From NCBI GenBank assembly GCA_022749755.1, contig CM040452.1, positions 17,936,350 to 18,000,349 of the forward strand: a DNA stretch of 64,000 nt, in the 5' to 3' direction. Numbering within the stretch: the first letter of the stretch is position 1; each line of letters starts with the position of its first letter. The translations under genes and the position numbers were made by a program. Shown in pieces: positions 10,707-20,600 of this stretch. Below the pieces are notes generated by a model. That model did not search any database, was not told the origin of the DNA, and saw nothing but the letters and a program-made list of their open reading frames with translations. This stretch comes from Azadirachta indica. Its lineage: Eukaryota; Streptophyta; Magnoliopsida; Sapindales; Meliaceae.

Positions 10707-13700
10707 AAATGCGCGACGTCCTCGTCGCGTCTTCCTCACGGAACCTCTTTATGTGCTCTTGGAATTGCCATAGTGCATCTTCATGCTCCCATGTAGCCTC
10801 GCTTTCGGGCAATCCCTTCCATTTGACGAAGTATTCCGTGTAGTTCGGCACTCCTCGCTTTCGAACTCGTCGATCCGCAAGAATACACTCAACCTCCTTC
10901 TCGAAAGAGGTTACCACAGCAGTTGGAGCCCGTTTTGACTCCCCTCGGCTCGGGTCTTCCTCGTCTCCATGGTAAGGCTTTAACATGCTTACATGGAAGA
11001 CGGGGTGAATCTTCAATTTAGGGGGAAGAAGAATTCGATATGACACCTTGCCCACTTTCTTTATGATCGGAAATGGTCCCTCGTAACGTCGAACCAATCC
11101 CTTGTGTACTTTGCGCAATGTCTTGAATTGTTGGGGCAAGAGTTTCACCATGACTTGGTCCCCCTCTTGGAACTCCACGTCCCTTCGGTTATTGTCCGCC
11201 CACTTCTTCATCTTCTTAGCCGCCTTATCTAGGTATGCTCTAGCTAAATCGGCTTGTTCATGCCATGCCTTGGCGAACTTGAAGGCTCCCGGACTTTTCC
11301 CATCATAACTTGAGGCTAGTGCATGTGGAGTCGTCGGTTGTCGTCCCAACACAATCTCGAACGGACTCCTATTAGTTGCCTCGCTCCGCTGCAAGTTATA
11401 AGAAAATTGAGCCACATCTAGCAACTTGGCCCAATCCCTTTGGTTGGCACTCACATAGTGCCTCAAGTATAGTTCGAGCAGTGCATTGACACGCTCGGTT
11501 TGTCCGTCACTTTGAGGATGAAAGCTTGTAGAAAAATTAAGGTCCGTTCCAAGTAGCTTGAATAACTCGGACCAAAACTTCCCGGTAAACCGTGGATCGC
11601 GATCACTTACAATATTATTCGGCACTCCCCAAAGCTTCACCACATGCTTTAGGAATAATTTTGCAGCTTCTTCCGCTGTGCAATCCGTAGGTGCCGGTAT
11701 AAAAACCGCGTATTTGCTAAAACGATCCACCACCACCACAATGATACTTCCATACCCCTCCGATTTCGGTAGTGACGTGATGAAATCCATGGAAACACTT
11801 TCCCATGGCTTGTTCGGAATCGGTAATGGCTCAAGTAACCCACCGGATGCTCGTTGCTCAATTTTGTCTTGTTGGCATACAAGACATGTCCGCACATAGG
11901 CCTCGACATCTTCTCGCATCCTTGGCCAATAGTACGAATTTTCCAACAAAGCGTTGGTGCGCTTAGCCCCGGGGTGTCCAGCCCACTTGGAATCATGGCA
12001 CTCCTTGATAAGCTCTTTCCTCAAGCCACCCCACTTCGGCACAAATATTCGCCTCCCCTTGGCGTAGAGCAATCCGTCATCAAGCCAAAACCGTCTTGTC
12101 TTCCCCTCGTGTGCGAGCACCACTATATTTTTGGCTAGAGGGTCTTGGGTCAATCCTTCTTTGATCCTCCCTACTAGCTTTCCCTCGGGAATACTTAGGT
12201 TAATGGTCGAGAGTGTCTTAGTCTCCACCTTACTTGCTCTTGATATCGGAACCATGCACGCCTTGCCTCCATCAAGGATGCACATGGTGTTGGCAAATGG
12301 TACCGGTACGACCTTCATTTGATCGAAGAAATCCATTCCAAGCACAATCTTGTGGTCGTCCATAGGTACTACCGACCAATCTACCGGTCCTTTCCATTCT
12401 CCGATAGTGGTTTCAACCTTTTGCGCTACACCTTTAATTGGTTTAGCGACCGAATTTACTGCCTTCATGGTGCCGCCTTTGTTGGTCACCTTGAGACCTA
12501 GTCGTTTGGCCTCGTCAACCTGCACAAAATTATGTGAGGCACCAGTATCAACTAAGGCTTTTGTACGTACCTTATTGATCACCACATCAACATAGATAAG
12601 CCCCTTTGCTTGTGCCTCCGGAACCGCTCGAATGGCATTGAGTAGTTGCAAAGAACCCATCGCCGCGTCACCCTCTCGACTTGGTGGTTCCTCCGCACGA
12701 GCCACCATGGCGTTCAATGCCTTCCTCTTCGGACAATCCCGCATCCAATGAGGACCATCGCAAAAGTAGCAATTTCGAGAAGGTTTGGAATCCCTCTCTT
12801 TGTCATTCCTCGGCTTCTCTTTGCCGCTAGGCGGTTTGCGGAAACCGTCTCCTTGCGATTTGCTATGGTTTCCCCCACTTTTACCTTGGCCACCCTTCTT
12901 GTCCTTGGCCTTGGTATTTGATCGCTCACTTGAGTAATCAGTGAGAGTCTCCGCAACGGCTATGGCGGTTGCAAGATCTTGCACACTTCTTCTCCTAAGC
13001 TCCGTCTTTGCCCATCCTTGGAGCCCATCCATGAAGAAAAAGAGTGAATCCTTGTCGCTCATATCCGGAATCTCCAACACCAAGCTAGTAAACTCCTTGA
13101 TGTAGTCTCGCAAGCTTCCGGATTGTTTGAGGCGTCGCAACCGGCCTCGTGCTTCCTCTTCGGCATTTTCCGGATAGAATTGCCGCTTGAGTTCCCGCTT
13201 GAAGTCATCGAAGGTTTCGATGGTGCATGTCCCTTTACCAATGTCTCCGTACCTCCTTCTCCACCACAACATAGCCACATCGGTTAGATAGTGGGTAGCG
13301 GTACGTACCTTGGTTTGTTCATCGGTGATGCCCATCACCTCGACATATTGTTCGATCCCCCACAAGAAGTTGTCCACGTCCTTGGCACTCCTCGAGCCAT
13401 TATAGGACTTGGGCTTGGGGACATCGACTCTTGGTGCTTCACGTGTGGTAGTCATCCCGCTTGCTGCCGCACGCTTGCACAAAGCCACATCCTCCTTAAT
13501 TGTGGCGAGTTCCCTATCAATGTAGGCTCGGATGTCCCTAAACATACGGTCGTGAACTGCTAGCAACTCTTGCTTGAAGGCATCCTCGAGCTTGGCGGTA
13601 GACACCTCCACTACCTCACGAAGAGCATTGTCCTCCGCTTCCAACCCGTCGAAGCGCTGCTCCATCTCGTCAAGGCGTGAGTCTACACTTGCCACAAAAG

Positions 13701-13848
13701 CTTCCACGCTAGCTACTCGAGCGTCCAAGCCAGCCACCATGTCCTTGGACTGCGCCCTCTTGCTTCCACCCTTGGTAGGACGTTGCTCGTCACGTCCCCG
13801 CACTTGGGCCTCCTCACCTGCAATGGTAACGTCAGAAACGTTGGCCAT
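10705..13848 (-). CDS. Gag-protease-integrase-chromodomain polyprotein without RT/RNase H
   Basis: The ORF is 1,047 aa and uninterrupted. A coiled coil (about 40-100) precedes the Gag capsid region (about 150-305, with MLWWRRR at 193-199). A CCHC zinc knuckle follows (C360, C363, H367, C372). The aspartic protease has DTGAS at 434-438 and a later LGMDFF at 503-508. Integrase follows almost at once: zinc-binding H618, H625, C655 and C658; catalytic triad D688, D749, E785 with 35 residues between the last two; GPF/Y-like module about 922-940; chromodomain about 985-1035 (FVKWKGL at 1007-1013, ATWE at 1018-1021). No RT motif (such as YxDD) or RNase H block is present. Relatives of this type usually run to about 1,450-1,600 aa, so roughly 450-500 residues are missing, with the junction near residues 535-556 (about 12,180-12,245). 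The ATG lies 93 nt after the primer-binding site. The domain calls are firm; activity in trans is inferred. Confidence 0.93.
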   Translation of the reverse strand: MANVSDVTIAGEEAQVRGRDEQRPTKGGSKRAQSKDMVAGLDARVASVEAFVASVDSRLDEMEQRFDGLEAEDNALREVVEVSTAKLEDAFKQELLAVHDRMFRDIRAYIDRELATIKEDVALCKRAAASGMTTTREAPRVDVPKPKSYNGSRSAKDVDNFLWGIEQYVEVMGITDEQTKVRTATHYLTDVAMLWWRRRYGDIGKGTCTIETFDDFKRELKRQFYPENAEEEARGRLRRLKQSGSLRDYIKEFTSLVLEIPDMSDKDSLFFFMDGLQGWAKTELRRRSVQDLATAIAVAETLTDYSSERSNTKAKDKKGGQGKSGGNHSKSQGDGFRKPPSGKEKPRNDKERDSKPSRNCYFCDGPHWMRDCPKRKALNAMVARAEEPPSREGDAAMGSLQLLNAIRAVPEAQAKGLIYVDVVINKVRTKALVDTGASHNFVQVDEAKRLGLKVTNKGGTMKAVNSVAKPIKGVAQKVETTIGEWKGPVDWSVVPMDDHKIVLGMDFFDQMKVVPVPFANTMCILDGGKACMVPISRASKVETKTLSTINLSIPEGKLVGRIKEGLTQDPLAKNIVVLAHEGKTRRFWLDDGLLYAKGRRIFVPKWGGLRKELIKECHDSKWAGHPGAKRTNALLENSYYWPRMREDVEAYVRTCLVCQQDKIEQRASGGLLEPLPIPNKPWESVSMDFITSLPKSEGYGSIIVVVVDRFSKYAVFIPAPTDCTAEEAAKLFLKHVVKLWGVPNNIVSDRDPRFTGKFWSELFKLLGTDLNFSTSFHPQSDGQTERVNALLELYLRHYVSANQRDWAKLLDVAQFSYNLQRSEATNRSPFEIVLGRQPTTPHALASSYDGKSPGAFKFAKAWHEQADLARAYLDKAAKKMKKWADNNRRDVEFQEGDQVMVKLLPQQFKTLRKVHKGLVRRYEGPFPIIKKVGKVSYRILLPPKLKIHPVFHVSMLKPYHGDEEDPSRGESKRAPTAVVTSFEKEVECILADRRVRKRGVPNYTEYFVKWKGLPESEATWEHEDALWQFQEHIKRFREEDATRTSRI

Positions 13849-13940
13849 TCCTTTTGATAGAGTTTCCCTTCACGCAACTTTTGATTCGAAAGCTCCCTCT
13901 CAACAAGGTCTCCGCTCAACCTTGTGTTGCTCAACCTTGA

Positions 13941-13952
13941 GCTCTGATACCA
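13941..13952 (-). promoter_or_regulatory. Primer-binding site, initiator tRNA-Met
   Basis: On the minus strand it reads TGGTATCAGAGC, the standard plant primer site complementary to the 3' end of initiator tRNA-Met. It is separated from the 5' LTR by two bases. It would prime minus-strand synthesis, even though this copy encodes no polymerase. Confidence 0.93.
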
Positions 13953-13954
13953 AC

Positions 13955-14586
13955 TGTCACGGCCTCACTCTCTTCACTCGCTTCGACCGTGCGGCGCTTA
14001 GCAACTCCGCTCACTAAGCAAGCCTTCAACACCCGCAATGCACTAAATCGGAAGCTTATAAATAAAGAGAGAAGAGAGAGCAATAAGAGTTTGAGTGAAG
14101 AGTGATTTACACAACTCAAGTTTATTGCTTAATTGCTTAATTACTTGGTTGCTTGGTTTGGCCAAATGAGGCCTCACCTATTTATAGGAAAACTTACATA
14201 AAATGGACGGCCTAAATTGCACCTCACAATGCACTTTTGAGGGCTAGGATTGGCCTTCTAGAAATGTCCTAGAAAATATCTATACAATGGTCAAAATGAT
14301 AATGCTATCTACACAATTCTAGAACTTGGGCTAATTGGGCCTCCATTCTAGAAGTTGGGCTAATTGGGCTAACATTGGGCTATAAGTACAATAATGCCAA
14401 TAAGGAAGAATATATGGATCTTTGGCCCAAATGCCTTATTTCCCCACTTAACCCGTTCTATCGACGAGTCATATTACCAAAGCTCATGTGCCCGTTTGTC
14501 CCGGATTTTCCCTCGCGCGAATTCTGTCCGCACAACGTCTTGGTCACGGTTACTGTTCATGGGCACTATTCACGCGGGGCGTGACA
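13955..14586 (-). repeat. 5' LTR of the Ty3 element
   Basis: This 632-bp LTR lies upstream of the minus-strand ORF and should hold the element promoter. A TATAAATA-like stretch appears on the plus strand near 14,058-14,065, and TATTTATAGG near 14,179-14,188 would read as CCTATAAATA on the minus strand, a good TATA candidate. Sequence is identical by eye to the 3' LTR. Confidence 0.95.
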
Positions 14587-17500
14587 GTAAGCTGTTATAT
14601 GTGGAAAAGGGCTTCCGGGTTCATTTTGTTTCGGTTTCCGCTTGCTTCCCCACTCTTGATAGCATTTACATTTTACATATAATCAAACAAATGGGTATTT
14701 CAGCCTTTTTATGAACGCAATTAATTGGCCACTGCTGCATTAGCCTGGTTTTTGCGATTATATGGTGGCCTGTAATGTATGATTCAAGATCTTGGAAGGT
14801 TCAACCTTATTAATTATCCATTAATTAATGCTAATTGGGTTTCTTTTCTTCATTTTAAAGGCCTAATCCGACATTTGGATAACAATCTAAACCTCGGATC
14901 TGGCAAGAAATAGATTATATATAGAATATTATATTATTTTTTCGGTAATCATCTTTTATTAATAATTGCATACACATGCAAACTCGATTACTGCAAAACT
15001 TCATGTGAATTACAGGACAAATCCTCGTGCAGCAACTGTTTTTGCTCGCTTTCAAAGAAACAACGTCTCAAATTAATCAAAAATCAATGACACAATTACG
15101 GTAGTTAGCAAGGCAGGATTAATATAATTAACCAATAAAACTAATCTCCATGGCTATCTGGTGTCACTGTTAGATCTAATTACTATACTGTTAAACAACC
15201 CTCTATTAACTGCATTTTCAAGGAATTATTTAACAGTAACGTCAATTGTCGAACGTGGGGTATGTTTGATATTTGAGCATATATTAGGAATATTAAAACT
15301 ACGCTAAAAATATTCCAAATATTTAAAGAATATTTTTTTAACATCCTTCTTCATAATTTAAAAATGATAAACAATCAAAATATCTCTCAATTTAAATCAC
15401 CTATTATTATTTAACAGTATCTGATACATCTTTTTTAATGCTTAAAATATTACATAAATATAAATAAAATCGCAAGTTTAATATGAACAAAATTTGAACT
15501 TCAAACTTATTGTATTATTTAGATCTCAAATTTTCCATACTATTTGAAGAAGAGAAAAAGAAAAAAAATTAATCAACATCCACATTATTATATGTTACTT
15601 GTTTTGTTAAATATAATTTAGAGATGGTTGGCAATATAATCAAAGCTTAACAATATTAGTAGATAGAAGAAAATTGGTGGTTTATTATTTAGTGAGGAAA
15701 AAAAATTGGAGAGACGTTCAAACAGTTTGAAGGTGGAAAAGCAACGTTTTGAGATTAAGAAAGATATTGTTTAGTTGAAGGTAATTTTGTGATTTTTTTG
15801 AGAATTGCGTAGATTAAAAAATTTTTAAATAATTTTATTTTGAGAAATAAATGTAGAAAACAAATCTGTGGGCTGAAATACTCTGAGCCTAAAAATATAT
15901 GATAACACTAAAAGAAGACAAAGAATAGGTTGTGCTAATCATTCCCTTAACAATCACCCATAAATCAACACGCTCATTGGACCGTTTACTTAATTGGTTA
16001 ATTTGGTCATATCAGAATTACTTTAAAAAGAAAATGACACATAAATAATTTAGAATTAAAAAAAATAACCAATAAATGTTTTTATTTTTTAAAAATGTAG
16101 AGGTCAAATTCGTCAGCGTACGATAAAACAGCAGGAGACGTTCCAGGCCACTAAATATAAATAGTTGTAACGCCGGTCTTTCGCGGAAAAAGCTAAAATA
16201 CATGACAACCGTCTCTTTTGGTAAGATTAGAATGTTGTGAACCGTTAGATTTCCTTATCGTGGGGCCACAGATAATGACTGTTAGTTGACTATTTTTATC
16301 ATCTGTCATCTCGTGGCGTTTTGTTTACGTTCGCCTGTCGTTTTCGAATTTTATGGCGACATGGGAATATGTAAAATGTCGACACCATGCTGTCACCTTC
16401 GGTGACATGGATTTTGGGTGAAGCTAAAAGTAAAAGTGCAGTAACGTACGAGCAGCGCCGAGCAGAGGTGAAGAAATTAAAAGTCGTGGGCCTGGGCCCG
16501 ATGAAAATTGAGGCTATGTGGACCTATTCCTTTTCCTTTTCCCACTCTTGTTTAATCCTTGAGGATATAAATATTCAAATAATAATAATAATAATCATAA
16601 AGGATAGAATATCTTTCCAACATAATGTATATATTTTTAAATATTAAAAATTAATTTAACTACAACATCTAAATGAGAGGGAGAGCGCTTTTACCTTATT
16701 TTTTTAGAAAATCAAATATTTATAAATGATGTTGTTTATTGACCTTTCATACAATACATGTTATAGTTATTACAAGTATTCAAATATACCTTTTAAATTG
16801 GACAAACTAATTATGTCAAAAATTACAACAACAATGTATTTATCCAAAGTGATGATTAAAAAAGGTAATGTGATAGGGTTACATCAATTAGATCATAAAA
16901 CTTATCTTAAAAATTAGGTGCATAACAAAAGTATAAAATGGATGATAGGCAGCATGATATACATGTTTATCGTTATCCTCTTTTGGCATCATAAGAAGAG
17001 CCAAATAATTTTTGTACTTATCATTTTCTTGGATAATTGGCCAATGAAGCTGGATCTTAGTCAACTAAAAAGCCATTTTAGAAGCTTTTATTGTAAAACG
17101 ACCTTCATGTTTGAAAACCCAAAATCGAACTAAGTTGATTTGTTTTCTTATCCTTCAATTTTTCACTTTTTTATTTTTTTGTAGCGGAAATTATTTTTTA
17201 GTAATGCAAAGTTGGAGATTAGCAATTGGCAGAGATCCTATATGCCACTTGAAAACTATGAAAGCCCGGAAGTAAAGCTCGGGCCCGGCCTTCCTAAAAC
17301 CCGGTTTCGTCCGAGTGTTCGGCCAACCCGAAGGAGAGTCCAGTAAATGGCGGTGTCTTTGGAACTAGAAGTTTGTATTTAGTAATTTATTCCCAATATA
17401 GGAAAAGGCCCAAACATTACTGGGCCAGAAATCCACGTTCATATGGAATCAACCCGGCGTTGAGTTGTTCTGCACCTACTGGTCAGAGCCTCGTCGTCTC

Positions 17501-17676
17501 TCGGAGGGACAGCAATTTTACAGAGAGAGAGAGCTACAACTACCAGGCAATGACTGGTAGGCGAGATTCAGTAAACTCCAAATTATCTCACACCGGCTCT
17601 ATTTCCTTTTAGAAGATTCCACAAATATACGAACTCCTCTGCCTAAAAAATCCCCAATTCAATTCAATTCAATTCA
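14587..17676. other. Spacer between retrotransposon and MON1, including the MON1 upstream region
   Basis: The first four bases (GTAA) are the right target-site copy. Up to about 16,200 the sequence is AT-rich without supported genes. A GGGCC-rich patch at about 16,485-16,505 (GTGGGCCTGGGCCCGATG) and TGGGCC near 17,421 resemble site II-type promoter motifs of housekeeping plant genes. A GC-richer stretch at 17,270-17,620 is probably leader or promoter of MON1. An (AATTC)n run at 17,655-17,675 abuts the start codon. Open frames at 16,387-16,647, 16,726-17,133 and 17,373-17,612 show no domain. Confidence 0.5.
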
Positions 17677-20600
17677 ATGTCCACAAGCTCATCGTCTACT
17701 TCCTCGGACGACGAACTTAATTCTAACCGTAACCCTAACCCTAACCCTAACCCTAACACTAAACCGATTGATGACGAGTTGTCTTTGGCGTCTATTACAT
17801 TGACCGAATCAAACGGCAATGGATCCGTGAACGTGAACGATCGGAATGCTTATGGTCAGGTGGAAGTGGATGTGGAGGGCCCGTTCAGTCCGACTAGTAG
17901 TGGTTATGCAGGAGAGAGAGGGAGTAGTAGCGAGGGGACGAGTAATTCGAGGATTGATGATGACGACGAGATAAGGGAAGTGATAAATGATGATGGTTTT
18001 GTTGATGGAGTTCGCGATTCTCCGGCGGCCTCATGGATGCCTGGAAAACGCCACGTCGATGAGGTGAGTTTGTCGCCTTTTGCTGCTCTGTTGTTAAGTT
18101 AATGTTTTCTCGTGTCTAGAGAGGAATTCCTTTTTACGCATTGTTAGTGAATTACTTGGTATCTTTACATGGCTTAGAGAATTTCTGGTTGAGTTGTATC
18201 TTGTATTTGACAGAAACTTTTATCCATTTATAGGATTGATGAATGATAACAGAGAAATTTCTTGGCATAGATCATTTGTTAGGTTTATTGTTGTCGGAAA
18301 TATGAACTTTATGATATAAGAAGTTAAACACTTCATTAGTAGTTTTCTGGGATATGCTATGTTCGTATAGAACATCCTTATAAAGGATTTTGTAAAGGAT
18401 TGTGGCATGACTAGTTTCTTGATGGAAATTTAAAGTAGAAAAACCTTCCTCAATCCACCTGGCACGCTTGCCTGCACATACATATACGTTGGCAGCTTCA
18501 GATGGTGCTTAGTCTTATTCAGCCTGTAGCCATGTATCTTGCTGCTTCATAATTGGTACAACTGAGGATTTGATGAGTAGCATAGTTTTGATGGTGGAAG
18601 CATGAGCAGTAGTCCAGATAGGAACAGAAATTTAGCTTGAAAATTGTCATTCAGTTTGAGAACTAAGCACAATTGAGATAAGTGAAAGAAACTGATATTA
18701 ATTTCTCTATTCTGCTTGGGAATGTAGCGTGTGGAGAAGAAAGGCAGACAACAATTGAATGAAATAAGCTTTGCTCCAATAGATTAATGAACTTAACACA
18801 GATTCCTTCAACATGATTTATTAGATGCCAGATTCTATAGCATGTAATGAAACAATTATAAAATTTAAATTTGTGAAGAGCAGAATATGTTTTACTCTGC
18901 GATGCTTTTAAATTATGTTTTATGCCTGGCATGCACCAGCTGCCAACTATTCTGCCTGTGAATAGCCAATCCAAATTCCTTTGGTCTTGCCGCAGCTTTG
19001 CATACACATGGGTCCGACCAAATCTCATCAGCTATAAAATATTTTGTTAAATTCATTATCTAATAAGTTCAAGAGTTTTTTACTTTTTAACTGACATTGA
19101 CCGAGAAATGATCATGTATTCACAGTAAGTAGTTCACTACATTAATGGAGAAAAGGGTTGTTTTGAAATTTTGGCTCAGTAGAATTTTGTACTGTTGTAG
19201 TACTTATGCTCTCAATTATTGGTCCACAGCTGATGATATGTTATTTGATACCACTTTTCTCTTTCTTTTCTTAAATATACTTGTACTTCAAGGCCTTACT
19301 AGCAAAATAAATCTAGAAGGATACCTGCAATGTTATATCCTTTTTTGATTTATAATAAAGTGCAGGACGATGCTTCCATATCATGGAGAAAGAGGAAGAA
19401 ACACTTCTTTATTCTGAGTCACTCTGGTAAACCAATATATTCCAGGTTTGTGTCTTGTGAAATTCAGCATCATCTAGTACACAAGTTTAGTTATTTCCTG
19501 ATGCAAAATAGAGAACAATGGTATACAATCTGTTTAAGTGTCTCATATATTTTCTGCATCTCTCATGGATTTTTAGGTATGGAGATGAACATAAACTTGC
19601 AGGATTTTCAGCAACATTGCAAGCAATTATCTCTTTCGTGGAGAATGGGTATGTGGCTGCATCCATTACTTTAGTTTTATGTCAACAAGCTATATGTTGA
19701 AGCAAACACCCATGCTTAGTTTTTCTTTTTACTTCATTTCCAGAAAGCCAAATCTATAAAGGATTTTCAGTAGTTACTCTTAATTACGTTATCCTTTTTC
19801 AGGGGGGATTGTGTCAAATTAGTTAGGGCAGGAAACCATCAGGTCTGTTTTCATCTTCTCTTGTACTGGCTGATTTTTAATTTTTTATTCTTTTCTTTTT
19901 TTTTTCTACGTTGAGCTTTCAACATTTTGATATATCCTTGTATAATAAGATGTGAAAATCGGAATTTGTTTTTGGTTCCCTTGCTTATATAATGATTATT
20001 AGATCATCTTTAAATGTGTTCAATCATCTTTCTTAGAGCTAATGCTGCTAGATGCAAATCAACTGGATGATTTAAAGTTTTGATGGGTTTGCTGATGTTC
20101 TATAGCTTTATGCTTGCCATTTACAAGGTTTATAGTGGATATTTCTTACAAAAGAAAAGTTGTTTTATTTGTTGAAAAATGCAGCACGTTTCTTATGCAA
20201 TTTGCTATACTTTTGAAAAGCAATATTTATTATATTTATCTTGTTTTTGGAGGAAGAAGATGCTAGAGAATTGAAAGCATGAGAGATAACAGCTTACAAA
20301 GTCAAGTCTTGACTTTTGGGAATTAGTTGAGTGGATTAGGGTGACAATTTTTTTGTGTCCAGGTGGTATTTCTTGTGAAGGGACCCATTTACTTAGTCTG
20401 CATCAGCTGCACAGAAGAGCCCTATGAATCATTAAGGGGACAATTGGAGCTTCTTTATGGCCAGGTAGGATTTCCATCTGTTCAGAATTTTGATTTCCGG
20501 TTGCCTTGTATTATTATTTGGGTGTAACAAGCTTGTACTATTTACTTTGTTAGTTACCTTTTATATTCTCAGCCTAGTATTCTTTTAAAGAGCCAAAATA

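Larger units (their letters stand above)
10062..14586 (-). mobile_element. Ty3/gypsy LTR retrotransposon (chromovirus type) lacking RT and RNase H
   Basis: The element is 4,525 bp and transcribed on the minus strand. It has two 632-bp LTRs (10,062-10,693 and 13,955-14,586) with perfect TGTCACG...CGTGACA ends, a primer-binding site at 13,941-13,952, a polypurine tract at 10,694-10,706 and a 4-bp flanking duplication GTAA. The 3,261-bp interior holds one intact 1,047-codon ORF. Domain order Gag, protease, integrase, chromodomain places it among plant chromodomain Ty3 elements. The reverse transcriptase and RNase H that normally sit between protease and integrase are missing, without a frameshift. 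The LTRs look identical by eye, so insertion was recent. I infer a non-autonomous element mobilised by an RT supplied from a full-length relative. Confidence 0.93.

Noticed and set aside
10482..10773. Plus-strand frames in the LTRs (and their copies at 14,375-14,714)
   Set aside because: Non-coding LTR sequence repeated in both LTRs; no domain.
11102..13563. Several plus-strand frames inside the retrotransposon
   Set aside because: They are antisense shadows of the 1,047-codon polyprotein.
17733..17756. Interstitial telomere relic
   Set aside because: The unit is CCCTAA, not the plant CCCTAAA, it has four copies only, and it lies in a conserved coding frame as Asn-Pro repeats.
18663..19028. 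Minus-strand 121-codon frame within MON1 intron 1
   Set aside because: No domain and no homologue recognised; it lies wholly in an intron.
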